This document shows, piece by piece, positions 50,895-60,390 of a stretch of DNA of 64,000 nucleotides. A program made the position numbers and the translations under genes. The DNA lies in contig JAHBXL010000002.1 of NCBI GenBank assembly GCA_019636495.1, positions 124,001 through 188,000 on the forward strand, given 5' to 3'. The stretch is from Phycisphaeraceae bacterium (GTDB taxonomy: Bacteria > Planctomycetota > Phycisphaerae > Phycisphaerales > UBA1924). Position 1 is the stretch's first letter, and each line of letters starts with the position of its first letter. Under the pieces are notes generated by a model, which was not told the origin of the DNA, did not search any database, and worked only from the letters and a program-made list of their open reading frames with translations.

Positions 50895-52778
50895 ATGCTT
50901 CGTCGGTCGCACACCTGCGGCGAACTCCGAGAGTCTCACGTCGGCCAGGCCGTTCGGTTGAACGGCTGGGTGAACTCGTATCGCGACCACGGCAACCTGA
51001 TCTTCATCGACCTGCGCGATCGGTTCGGCCTCACGCAGGTGGTGTTCGACCGCGAGGACGCGGCAGGGCAGATGGAGCAGGCGGACAAACTCCGCAACGA
51101 GGACGTCATCGCCGTCGAGGGGAAGGTGCGCATCCGCACGGGCGGCGAGAACCCCAAACTCGCGACCGGCAAGATTGAACTCGTTGCCAGTTCGCTGGAA
51201 GTGCTGAACAAGACCGCGAACCCGCCGTTCCTGCCCGACGACCTGGCGAAACTGCCCAACGAGGAGTTGCGGCTCAAGTACCGGTACATCGACCTGCGAC
51301 GCCCCGCGATGCAGAAGGCGCTGGCGACGCGGCACAAGGTGTATCAGACGACGCGCCGGTACTTCGACGAGAACGGGTTTCTCGAGATCGAGACACCGAT
51401 CCTCTACAAGAGCACGCCGGAGGGCGCGCGGGAGTTCCTGGTGCCCAGCCGGCACCTGCCGGGCAACTGGTTCGCGCTGCCGCAGAGTCCGCAGTTGTTC
51501 AAGCAGATTCTCATGGTCGCCGGGTGCGACAGGTACATGCAGATCTGCCGGTGCTTCCGCGATGAGGACCCGCGCGCCGACCGCCAGGCCGAGTTCACGC
51601 AGATCGACCTCGAGATGTCCTTCGTTCGGCGCGAGCATGTGATCGAGATGATGGAGGGATTCGTGCGCCGGCTCTGGAAGGAGATGACCGGCTACGAGGT
51701 GCCGCCCATCCAGCGCATGGGCTATCGCGAGGCGATGGAGCGGTTCGGCATCGACCGGCCCGACACGCGCTACGGGCTGGAGATCACGGACATCTCGGAG
51801 ATCGCCGCGAAGACCGATGTCGCGTTCTTCAAGGACGTGCTGGCCAAGGGCGCGGAGCGGCCGAAGTACAACTCCCAGCGCGGCGTGGTGAAAGCCATCC
51901 GCGTGCCGGGCGGCGCGGAGAAACTGACGCGGAAGATCACCGATGGGTACCACGAGTTCGTGCGCGGCTTTGGCGCGGGCGGGTGCGCGGTGGTGAAGGT
52001 CGTTGGCGGCACCACTCTCCCGAGTGGTGCAGGCACTGCTCTGGAGAGCAGTGCCACCATGAGTTTCGAGACCGGCATCGCCAAGTTCCTGGGGAGCGTG
52101 AAGGACGAACTCGTCAACACGCTGGGGCTGAAGCCCGGCGACACCGTGCTGTTTGTCGCGGATACCTACTCGGTGTGCACCAAGGCGCTGGGCGAACTGC
52201 GTCAGGTCGTCGCGCGCGACATGGGACTGGTGCCCAAGCCCGGCTGCGAGGGGGGCCCCTGGAACTTCCTGATCGTCGTCGACTTCCCGATGTTCGAGAG
52301 GAACAAGGACACGGGCAAGTGGGTGGCGATGCACCACCCCTTCACCGCGCCCAACGATGACCAGGCCGAGGCGTTTGTCGCCGCGGATGTGAACGACGAG
52401 GTGACGATCGAGTCGATTGTGTCGGCCGGGTACGACATCGTGCTGAACGGGCAGGAGATCGCCGGCGGGTCGGTGCGCATCCACGACCCGCGCGTGCAGG
52501 GGAAGGTCTTCCAGTTGCTGGGCATGACGCCCGAGCAGGCCAGGGAGAAGTTCAGTTTCCTGCTCGAAGCGCTGCAGTTCGGCGCCCCCCCCCATGCAGG
52601 CATCGCGTTCGGGCTCGACCGGTTGGTGATGAACTTCCTCGGCACATCGAACATCCGCGATGTCATCGCGTTCCCGAAGACCCAGATCGGGCAGGACCTG
52701 ATGACCGGGGCCCCCGGGCCGGTGACCGATGAACAACTGAAAGATGTGCACGCGACGGCAATCCGGCCGCGGGTGTGA
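50895..52778 (+). CDS. aspS: aspartyl-tRNA synthetase with palindrome-encoded insert
   Basis: 627 residues. AspRS charges tRNA-Asp (or Asp/Asn tRNA). The OB-fold anticodon domain (LNGWVNSYRDHGNLIFIDLRDRFG), class II motifs FLEIETPIL, CFRDEDPRADRQAEFTQID and AFGLDRLVM-like GIAFGLDRLVMNF are intact, as is the bacterial GAD insertion domain. Residues of about 373-388 (TTLPSGAGTALESSAT) have no counterpart in the family; they are encoded by two adjacent perfect DNA palindromes (52009-52055). Without them the strand KVVGG-MSFETGIAKFL aligns with other AspRS. AAAGGA is 7 nt before the ATG. The window also has the tRNA-Asp gene, far away. Confidence 0.95.
   Translation: MLRRSHTCGELRESHVGQAVRLNGWVNSYRDHGNLIFIDLRDRFGLTQVVFDREDAAGQMEQADKLRNEDVIAVEGKVRIRTGGENPKLATGKIELVASSLEVLNKTANPPFLPDDLAKLPNEELRLKYRYIDLRRPAMQKALATRHKVYQTTRRYFDENGFLEIETPILYKSTPEGAREFLVPSRHLPGNWFALPQSPQLFKQILMVAGCDRYMQICRCFRDEDPRADRQAEFTQIDLEMSFVRREHVIEMMEGFVRRLWKEMTGYEVPPIQRMGYREAMERFGIDRPDTRYGLEITDISEIAAKTDVAFFKDVLAKGAERPKYNSQRGVVKAIRVPGGAEKLTRKITDGYHEFVRGFGAGGCAVVKVVGGTTLPSGAGTALESSATMSFETGIAKFLGSVKDELVNTLGLKPGDTVLFVADTYSVCTKALGELRQVVARDMGLVPKPGCEGGPWNFLIVVDFPMFERNKDTGKWVAMHHPFTAPNDDQAEAFVAADVNDEVTIESIVSAGYDIVLNGQEIAGGSVRIHDPRVQGKVFQLLGMTPEQAREKFSFLLEALQFGAPPHAGIAFGLDRLVMNFLGTSNIRDVIAFPKTQIGQDLMTGAPGPVTDEQLKDVHATAIRPRV
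52009..52058. repeat. double palindrome inserted in frame in aspS
   Basis: First hairpin: GCACCACTC-TCCC-GAGTGGTGC (52009-52030). Second: GGCACTGCTCT-GG-AGAGCAGTGCC (52032-52055), an almost continuous palindrome. The total is about 48 bp, divisible by three, and keeps the aspS frame. It resembles intergenic REP-type elements. Confidence 0.7.
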
Positions 52779-52810
52779 GCGGGCTGCTGGGCAGTCCTTG
52801 CCCCATCGCA

Positions 52811-52816
52811 TATACT
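52811..52816 (+). promoter_or_regulatory. -10 element of leaderless antitoxin transcript
   Basis: TATACT, identical to a strong -10 box, ends 6 nt before the ATG at 52823 with no ribosome binding site. Confidence 0.55.
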
Positions 52817-52822
52817 CGACTC

Positions 52823-53059
52823 ATGAACGCTTCGGCCGAGAAACTGCTCAGCAGGATCACGCAGACCCCGGGCCAATGCGGTGGCCGGCCGTGTATTCGC
52901 GGCATGCGCATCCGGGTGGTTGACATCCTGGAGATGTTGTCCGAAGGCGTGGAGGTCTCGGAAATCCTCTCCGACTTCCCGGATCTTGAAGCGGACGACA
53001 TCCGCGCATGCCTGGTGTTCGCCGCGCGGCGGGTGTCGCACATGCAGATTGCCGCATGA
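52823..53059 (+). CDS. DUF433 antitoxin (VapB-like)
   Basis: 78 residues. RITQTPGQCGGRPCIRGMRIRVVDILEMLSEGVEVSEILSDFPDLEADDIRACLVFAARR is the full DUF433 signature, a winged-helix-like domain that usually acts as antitoxin and autoregulator. Its stop overlaps the toxin ATG by 4 bp. The start is fixed by TATACT 6 nt upstream. It lies 45 bp after aspS. Confidence 0.93.
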   Translation: MNASAEKLLSRITQTPGQCGGRPCIRGMRIRVVDILEMLSEGVEVSEILSDFPDLEADDIRACLVFAARRVSHMQIAA

Positions 53060-53406
53060 AGATCTGGGTTGATGCCCAACTGCCGCCCGCGATTGCGCCG
53101 TGGATTGGCGCCCGGTTCGGCATCAAGTGCGTCCACCTGCGTGAAGCGGGGATTGGCGTGACCGATGACCTGGCGATCTTTCAACTGCTGCGGACAAGGG
53201 CGGACGAATCACCGGTAATTCTGACGAAGGACGAGGACTTTGCGAATCTTGTGACGAGGCTGCAGCCGCCGCCGCAGGTTCTCTGGATGCGGGTGGGGAA
53301 TGTCACCAATCGAGCATTGCGCGAGTACCTGCCGAGGGTCCTTCCGCAGGCGATGGAAGCCCTGAACGAGGGCGTTGCGCTTGTGGAACTTGCACGACTG
53401 CGGTAG
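53056..53406 (+). CDS. DUF5615 PIN-like toxin
   Basis: 116 residues. The opening KIWVDAQLPPAIAPWI has the first acidic residue of the PIN-like core, ILTKDEDFANLV the second group, and VLWMRVGNVTNRAL the third strand; this is the DUF5615 layout. PIN-like toxins are RNases. ATGA overlap with the DUF433 gene shows translational coupling. Together they form a small type II toxin-antitoxin module. Confidence 0.9.
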   Translation: MKIWVDAQLPPAIAPWIGARFGIKCVHLREAGIGVTDDLAIFQLLRTRADESPVILTKDEDFANLVTRLQPPPQVLWMRVGNVTNRALREYLPRVLPQAMEALNEGVALVELARLR

Positions 53407-53549
53407 TGCCTGCCCGGTGCGAGTAGGCGTTCGTTCGTACTCATCTCGCCGCGAACTCCGCACTCGTTCTGCCTTCAAACTTCCCGTGGACACTCCGCCC
53501 CCGCCGGCCATGTGACCGGTAGCACCCAGTGCTCAAGGAGGGCTTTTCC

Positions 53550-55898
53550 ATGCGCCGAACACTCGCCTCTCTCGCCTTGGCCGCGTGCATCATTCCGCTG
53601 TCGATCGCGGCACAACCGGCAACCACCATCACCATCCAACCCGGAGGCACGGTCGACATCCGCGTGCCGAACATCATCGTGCCCCAGGCGCCGCGCGGCC
53701 GCGCCATCACCATCCGCCCCAACCCGCAGGCCGTCGAGATCGCGACGGTCGAAGCCGCCATCGACCTGCGCGAATCCGTCGCGACCACCACGTTGCGCAT
53801 AACGGTGAAGAACCCCGCCTCTACCCAGCAGGAGGCCGAGATGCTGGTTCCAGTGCCCCACGGCGCGGCGATCCGTTCCTTCGGATTCGATGGGCCCGGG
53901 CAGGAACCGACAGCCAAACTTCTGCCGCGAGATGAAGCCCGCCGCATCTACGAGGAGATCGTCCGCCGCAGCCTCGACCCCGCGCTGCTGGAGTTCGTGA
54001 ACTGCTCATTCGTGCGGTCGAGCGTCTTCCCGGTTCCGGCCAACGGCGAGTCGACGATCACGCTGACGTACGAAAACGTGCTCTCGGCCGACGCGGCGAC
54101 GAGCGGGGGCGGCTCCCGCATCGACCTTGTGCTGCCGCGGTCGGGCTCGCTGGAGGCCTCGGGAACGAAGTGGACGATCAAGGGCCGGGCGGTGTCGGAG
54201 CGCGTGATCGGCACGGTCTACTCGCCGAGCCACCCGCTGAACACCACGCGCGTGTCGGACAAGGAACACACCTTCGAAGTGCCCGCCGCGGCGGGCGGGA
54301 ACCCGGGGGCGTTCCGCATCAGCATCCTGCTGGGCGCTGGGTCGAACGATCAGTTGCCCGCCTCGGTGCTGCTCTATCCCGATATGGACACAGGTGCTGC
54401 CGCGGGCAGTGGCTACTTCATGCTGCTGGGCGGTGTGCCCGGGCTGCCCGTGGAAGCCCAGAAGCGCACGCCCAGGCGCGAGGTCACGCTGGTGATCGAT
54501 CGCTCGGGCTCGATGCGCGGCGAGAAGTGGGAGCAGGCCCGCGGCGCGGCGGTTGCCGTTATCGAAGGGCTCAACAACGGTGAGGCGTTCAGCATCATCG
54601 ATTACTCGGACACGGTGCAGCGATTCGGCAGCGGCCCGGTGATCAAGGACGCCTCGACGCTGGCCGATGCCCGCGCTTATCTGAACGGTCTGCGCGCCGA
54701 GGGCGGGACGAACATTCATGAGGCTCTGCAGCAGGCGCTGAAGCAGCCTGTGACGCCCGGTTTCCTGCCGCTGGTGGTGTTCCTCACCGACGGCATGCCG
54801 ACGGTGGGCATCACCGATGAGGCCCGCATCCGCGATGACTCCGCCGCGGCGAACACCGCCAATCGGCGCGTGTTCACATTCGGCGTGGGCTACGACCTGA
54901 ACGCGCCGCTGCTGGATCGGCTGGCGGAGGCGACGCGCGCTGCGGCGATCAACGTGCTGCCGGGCGAGAACATCGAGAACTCGGTGTCGCGGGTGTTCCG
55001 ACGCTTGGCCGGGCCGGTGATGAACGAACCGGTACTCGCCGGGCGACACACGGCCGACCCCGGCCCGCGCATGCCGGCGGTGCACGATGTTCTGCCGGCG
55101 CGGCTGCCCGATCTCTTTGAGGGCGATCAACTCGTCGTGCTGGGTCGTTACACCACGACCCCGGATGGCGCGCGGCTGCGGCTGGAGGGCGAGTACCTCG
55201 GCCAGCGCAAGACCTTCGAGTTCTCGATCGACCCGGCGCGGGCGACGACGGCCAATGCGTTCGTGCCGCGATTGTGGGCTTCGCGCAAGATCGCGTTCCT
55301 GCTCGATGAGGTGCGCCAGGCGGGCGTGAGCGGGGATGTCCGCACCGACCCGCGGACCAAGGAACTGATCGATGCGGTCGTGAAACTCTCGATGCGCTGG
55401 GGCATCCTGACCGAGTACACCTCGTTCCTGGCCGAGGATCCGAGCGGAACGCCGGTCGCGGCGACGACGCATGAGGAACGGCTGGGCCTTGCGATGGACC
55501 TGGCGGGGGGCCGCGCCATGGAGCGCACCGGCACCGGCGCTGTGAACCAGTCGGTCAATCTCAAGGCCGGGCAGATGCAGGCCTGCGCCAACGCGGACAA
55601 CACGTACTGGAACGCCAACATGCAGCAGGTGCGGGTGCTGAGCGTGATGCAGGTGGCGGACCAGACGCTCTTCTGCCGCGGCGGGAAGTGGATCGACAGC
55701 AACCTCGTTGACAAGCCGGAGATGGAGAAGCCGGACAAGACGATCGAGTTCGGATCGGCCGAGCACTTCGCGCTGGCGTGCAGACTGGCCGAGACCGATT
55801 CGGGCGCGGGCCGGCAAGCGCTGCTCGCCCAGCGCGGCGATGTCTACCTGCTGGTGGATGGGCAGCGTGTGCTGGTGCGCGGGGCAACGGAGAACTGA
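53550..55898 (+). CDS. secreted VIT - von Willebrand A domain protein
   Basis: 782 residues. Signal peptide, then a VIT domain (EIATVEAAIDLRESVATTTL, VPVPHGAAIRSFGFDG, SFVRSSVFPVPANGESTITLTYE). A vWA domain begins about residue 310 with the MIDAS motif TLVIDRSGSMRGEKW and GGTNIHEAL, FLTDGMPTVG. The C-terminal 200 residues include a region with TKELIDAVVKLSMRWGILTEYTSFLAEDP, typical of VIT-vWA proteins. They are thought to bind metals and protein partners at the surface. AAGGAGGG is about 8 nt before ATG 53550. Confidence 0.9.
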   Translation: MRRTLASLALAACIIPLSIAAQPATTITIQPGGTVDIRVPNIIVPQAPRGRAITIRPNPQAVEIATVEAAIDLRESVATTTLRITVKNPASTQQEAEMLVPVPHGAAIRSFGFDGPGQEPTAKLLPRDEARRIYEEIVRRSLDPALLEFVNCSFVRSSVFPVPANGESTITLTYENVLSADAATSGGGSRIDLVLPRSGSLEASGTKWTIKGRAVSERVIGTVYSPSHPLNTTRVSDKEHTFEVPAAAGGNPGAFRISILLGAGSNDQLPASVLLYPDMDTGAAAGSGYFMLLGGVPGLPVEAQKRTPRREVTLVIDRSGSMRGEKWEQARGAAVAVIEGLNNGEAFSIIDYSDTVQRFGSGPVIKDASTLADARAYLNGLRAEGGTNIHEALQQALKQPVTPGFLPLVVFLTDGMPTVGITDEARIRDDSAAANTANRRVFTFGVGYDLNAPLLDRLAEATRAAAINVLPGENIENSVSRVFRRLAGPVMNEPVLAGRHTADPGPRMPAVHDVLPARLPDLFEGDQLVVLGRYTTTPDGARLRLEGEYLGQRKTFEFSIDPARATTANAFVPRLWASRKIAFLLDEVRQAGVSGDVRTDPRTKELIDAVVKLSMRWGILTEYTSFLAEDPSGTPVAATTHEERLGLAMDLAGGRAMERTGTGAVNQSVNLKAGQMQACANADNTYWNANMQQVRVLSVMQVADQTLFCRGGKWIDSNLVDKPEMEKPDKTIEFGSAEHFALACRLAETDSGAGRQALLAQRGDVYLLVDGQRVLVRGATEN

Positions 55899-55938
55899 CC
55901 CCCCCCACCCCCCACTCCCCACCCCCCCACTCCCCATT
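55899..55938. repeat. homopyrimidine tract after the VIT-vWA stop
   Basis: Five C runs of four to eight residues separated by A or ACT, starting at the base after the stop codon. The minus strand matches a G-quadruplex pattern. Confidence 0.65.
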
Positions 55939-55967
55939 CTCACAACACGGTTATGTGCATACACCGA

Positions 55968-56005
55968 CCGCCGGGCGCTTCACGTGAGCGTCCGGCGGTT
56001 TTCTT
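55968..56005 (+). terminator. rho-independent terminator after the VIT-vWA gene
   Basis: CCGCCGGGCGCT - 7-nt loop - AGCGTCCGGCGG with one G-U pair, then TTTTCTTT. Confidence 0.85.
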
Positions 56006-56010
56006 TGTAT

Positions 56011-56080
56011 CACGGACATCCTGTCCGTGCATGGGCAGGATGCGCGCGTTCGCCTCAGCGCACGGGCAGGATGCCCGTGC
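56011..56080. repeat. paired REP-like palindromes
   Basis: CACGGACA-TCC-TGTCCGTG (56011-56029) and GCACGGGCA-GGA-TGCCCGTGC (56060-56080), linked by a related GGGCAGGATGC. The second abuts the stop codon of the thioredoxin-family gene. The two halves are diverged copies of one motif, GGRCAKCCTGYCC-like. Confidence 0.65.
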
Positions 56081-56664
56081 TACCTCGCATATTCCGGCTC
56101 GTTCCCCGGCTTCCACTTGATGTTGCAGCCGATGCTGGGCATCTGGCGTTCGGGCGGGAAGCCGTTGCGAAGGGCAAGATCGAGAGCCTCGCGGACATCC
56201 TTGCCCGTGACGGGGATGCCGCTGCCGGGGCGGCTGGAATCCAACTGACCCCGGTAATGCAGTTTGCCTTTGGCGTTGAAGATGAAGAAGTCGGGCGTGC
56301 ACGCCGCGCGATAAACCTTCGCGATGCTCTGGTCTTCATCGAACAGGTACGGGAAGGTGTAACCCGCTTCGGCCGCCTCGCGCTTCATCATCTCGGGGCC
56401 ATCATCGGGGTACTTGTTGATGTCGTTGGAACTGATTGCGAAGAACGCGACGCCCTTGGGCGCGTAGTCTCGCGCGAGTTTCGCCAACTCGGCACGGACG
56501 TGCTTGACGTACGGGCAGTGGTTGCAGATGAACATCACCACGATCGCCTTCTTGCCCGAGGTGTGCTCGCTGGATCGAACCAGTTTGCCGCTCACGGCGT
56601 TGGTCAGGGCAAAGCCGGGCATGTCCGTGCCCAGCGGGATCATCGTGGACGGTGTCGCGGCCAT
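56080..56664 (-). CDS. thioredoxin-fold (AhpC/TSA-type) redox protein
   Basis: 194 residues. MIPLGTDMPGFALTNAVSG opens the peroxiredoxin/thioredoxin-like fold, the redox motif is CNHCPYVKHVRAELAKLA (CxxC), followed by GVAFFAISSNDINKYPDDGPEMM and CTPDFFIFNAKGKLHYRGQLD. This is the common 190-residue thioredoxin family protein seen next to many exported enzymes. No signal peptide, so probably cytoplasmic. Perfect AGGAGG 6 nt before the ATG. Confidence 0.9.
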   Translation of the reverse strand: MAATPSTMIPLGTDMPGFALTNAVSGKLVRSSEHTSGKKAIVVMFICNHCPYVKHVRAELAKLARDYAPKGVAFFAISSNDINKYPDDGPEMMKREAAEAGYTFPYLFDEDQSIAKVYRAACTPDFFIFNAKGKLHYRGQLDSSRPGSGIPVTGKDVREALDLALRNGFPPERQMPSIGCNIKWKPGNEPEYAR

Positions 56665-56855
56665 GCGGAACCTCCTGACAGGTACAGAGCCAAGATTGAT
56701 CTGGATATACCGACAATCGGCCCGCGCCCGCCGCGACCAACAGCGGATTGCACCATGGGACGTGCAATCGCCCGTCAGGGACGATACGCTGATCGCTCCA
56801 ACGCGGGCACCCCAACTCAACCCGCACAAAGCCCGCCGCGAACAGGGAACTCGCC

Positions 56856-58193
<1,338 letters not shown>

Positions 58194-58204
58194 GTTTCAC
58201 AGAA

Positions 58205-59566
58205 CTATCTGATCGGACACCTGATCTCGTCGGCACGAACAGCGACCCGGTGCAGTTCCTCCCCGGCCGCGTTGATCCAACAGCCCGTGAGCATGGCCGG
58301 CGACCCCGTCGAATCGGCCTCCAGCAGCAGAAAGACCGAGGGATCGCCGACATCCCACACGAGCGAGGGGTGCGGCACGTTCGCGTTGGCGTGCACGTTG
58401 TGGCTCAGCGGCGAGGAGATGAACTCGTACAGCGGGTACGGCGCGCCGGTGAACTCGGGCGCGTGCCGCAGCAGCCGAGACCGGTGGATGTCCCCGCCCA
58501 TCAGCACCACGCCGTCGATCTGCTCATCGGCAATGAACTTCCACACCGCGGCGCGCTCGTGCGGGTAGGCGCCCCAGTAGTCGGTCTTCAGCGGGCGGAC
58601 GGATTCGTTCCAGATCATGCCGGTGGCGAGAACCTTGAACGTCGCGGTCGAGGCCCGCAGTTCGCGTTTGAGCCACTCCCACTGCATCGCGCCGAGCAGC
58701 GTGAGTTTCTGCGGGTCAACGGGCGAAGTCTCGGTGCGCGAGAACCACCTCGCATCGATCAGAAAGACCTCAACCGGGCCGAGGCGGAACTTGCTGTAGA
58801 TCCCCTCGCCGTTCTCGCCACCCTCGGATGACTCGCCGCGGCCATCGGCCCCGGCGTTGGCGTGATATTCGACAAACGCCCGCCGCGCGTTCTCACGCCC
58901 CTTCAATCGCCCATCGGTATCGTTGCGGCCGAAGTCGTGATCGTCCCACGTGGCATAGGTCGCCGTCGATGCGCGGAGCGCGGCCAGTTGCGGGTTGGAG
59001 AGGAACTCGCGGTAGCGCCTGCGCTGCACCGCGAGGTCGGTCGAGTCGATGTACGGCGTGTCGCCGATCAGCACGAGCGCATCGGGCGCGTGCGACGCAA
59101 TGGTGTCGAAGATCGGCAGCGGCTCGCCCGGCTTGTCCTTGCAGCAACTGCCGAACGCCAGCGACACCCGCGCGGGCGACGCAGGGTCAGGCGCGGTGCG
59201 GAACGAATGCGGCCACCCGGCCGGGTCATCGCGCGGCGGGGCGTGCTCGCCCAGCGCGAATCGATACACGCGCGCCGACCGCAGGTCGGCAACATCGAAC
59301 ACCACGCAGCAATCCCGCTCGAGGTCCGCGGCGGCATCCACGCTCCGCGGCGCATCGGCGTCCGCATCGAGCAGCCACAAGCGGAGAGGTCCGGGACCCG
59401 CGGCGCGAGCCCAGATGCGGGCCCGATCGGTTCCGACATGGCCCATCTGCGGGCCGATGTCGATGGCCGGACCGGCCATCTGCGCCCGTCCCGCGGCGGG
59501 CGCGGGCGGCTCAGCGGGTTGTGCGAGCGATGAAGCGAGAGCCATCGCGAGGAGGAACGAGTGCAT
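58205..59566 (-). CDS. PhoD-like alkaline phosphatase/phosphodiesterase
   Basis: 453 residues. Signal peptide, an N-terminal Ig-like PhoD_N domain (IGPQMGHVGTDRARIWARA), then a metallophosphatase core: SLAFGSCCKDKP, DALVLIGDTPYIDSTD, TYATWDDHDFGRNDTDG, VEVFLIDARWFS and VVLMGGDIHRSRLL. These give the iron/calcium ligands of PhoD. The enzyme releases phosphate from mono- and diesters outside the cytoplasm. GGAGG lies 6 nt before the ATG and TACACT about 26 nt upstream may be the -10 box. Convergent with the oxidoreductase, 11 bp apart. Confidence 0.9.
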   Translation of the reverse strand: MHSFLLAMALASSLAQPAEPPAPAAGRAQMAGPAIDIGPQMGHVGTDRARIWARAAGPGPLRLWLLDADADAPRSVDAAADLERDCCVVFDVADLRSARVYRFALGEHAPPRDDPAGWPHSFRTAPDPASPARVSLAFGSCCKDKPGEPLPIFDTIASHAPDALVLIGDTPYIDSTDLAVQRRRYREFLSNPQLAALRASTATYATWDDHDFGRNDTDGRLKGRENARRAFVEYHANAGADGRGESSEGGENGEGIYSKFRLGPVEVFLIDARWFSRTETSPVDPQKLTLLGAMQWEWLKRELRASTATFKVLATGMIWNESVRPLKTDYWGAYPHERAAVWKFIADEQIDGVVLMGGDIHRSRLLRHAPEFTGAPYPLYEFISSPLSHNVHANANVPHPSLVWDVGDPSVFLLLEADSTGSPAMLTGCWINAAGEELHRVAVRADEIRCPIR

Positions 59567-59674
59567 GGCGGCCTCCGGTTCGTCCGAGAGTGTACCGCGT
59601 CGGCCTCCGGCTCCCCTCGCTACAGTCTGGCCGCGATCGCGCATCAGCGCACGCAGCAGAACAGGAGACCAAGC

Positions 59675-60289
59675 ATGTACAAGACTGTTTGGCCGTGGAT
59701 GGCCGGAGCGGCAGCGCTCGCCGCGGCGGGCTGTGCCAGCGGGAACAAGGAGAGCGGGAGTGGCACGGCGCCGATGGTGATCATCGAGCCCGCGCCGGGC
59801 GGGGCGCAACGCGAGGCCGCGCCGATCACGCTGAGAACGGGCGACCCCGCGCCGCCGCTGAGCATCGAGCAATGGCTCAAGGGCGAGCCGGTGAACGCGT
59901 TTGAGCGCGGGAAGGTGTACGTGGTCGAGTTCTGGGCGACTTGGTGCCCACCGTGTGTGGCCGCAATCCCGCACCTGAACATAATGCAGAAGGATCACCC
60001 ATCGGTGGTGGTGATCGGCATCGCGGGGAGCGAGCGGCGGCCCGCGCCGGGACAGCCCGACACGCGTGTCGAGAGACTTCAAGCGTTCATCGCGGAGCGC
60101 GGCGACGGGATGAACTACCGCGTGGCCTACGACGAGGACCGCTCGATGCCGCGCACGTGGATGGAGCCCGCTGGCGAAGGCGGGATCCCCTGCGTGTTCA
60201 TTGTCGGCGGAGATGGGAAGATCGCCTGGATCGGGCACCCGAACGCGATGGAAAAGCATCTGAAGTCGGCGATCGCCGCGGCGAAGTAG
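59675..60289 (+). CDS. TlpA/ResA-like thioredoxin-fold lipoprotein
   Basis: 204 residues. Lipobox AAAGC, a Gly/Ser linker, then a redoxin fold with VYVVEFWATWCPPCVAAIPHL (CxxC), VVVIGIAGSERRP and GIPCVFIVGGDGKIAWIGHP. Membrane-anchored thioredoxin-like proteins of this type reduce disulfides during cytochrome maturation or protect exported proteins. CAGGAG is 8 nt before the ATG. It is divergent from the PhoD gene. Confidence 0.92.
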   Translation: MYKTVWPWMAGAAALAAAGCASGNKESGSGTAPMVIIEPAPGGAQREAAPITLRTGDPAPPLSIEQWLKGEPVNAFERGKVYVVEFWATWCPPCVAAIPHLNIMQKDHPSVVVIGIAGSERRPAPGQPDTRVERLQAFIAERGDGMNYRVAYDEDRSMPRTWMEPAGEGGIPCVFIVGGDGKIAWIGHPNAMEKHLKSAIAAAK

Positions 60290-60300
60290 GCCGGCTCGCG

Positions 60301-60336
60301 CGAAGAAAAGGGCCCCGTCCGGCGTGGACGGGGCCC
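60301..60336 (-). terminator. rho-independent terminator for the P-domain/dockerin gene
   Basis: On the minus strand an 11-bp perfect GC stem (GGGCCCCGTCC with its complement, loop of 5 nt) is followed by TTTTCTTC. It ends 55 bp after the stop of the gene at 60391. It may also help stop the convergent TlpA-like transcript. Confidence 0.85.
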
Positions 60337-60390
60337 GTTGGCTTGAAAGAGTCGGCCGCGATGAAAGACGCGGCAGAGTTGCGTGGCCGA

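Noticed and set aside
50802-52811. Long minus-strand open frame opposite aspS
   Set aside because: It mirrors the conserved AspRS coding sequence and has no recognisable motif.
54006-55964. Long minus-strand open frame opposite the VIT-vWA gene
   Set aside because: Arg/His-rich shadow of a gene with intact vWA motifs.
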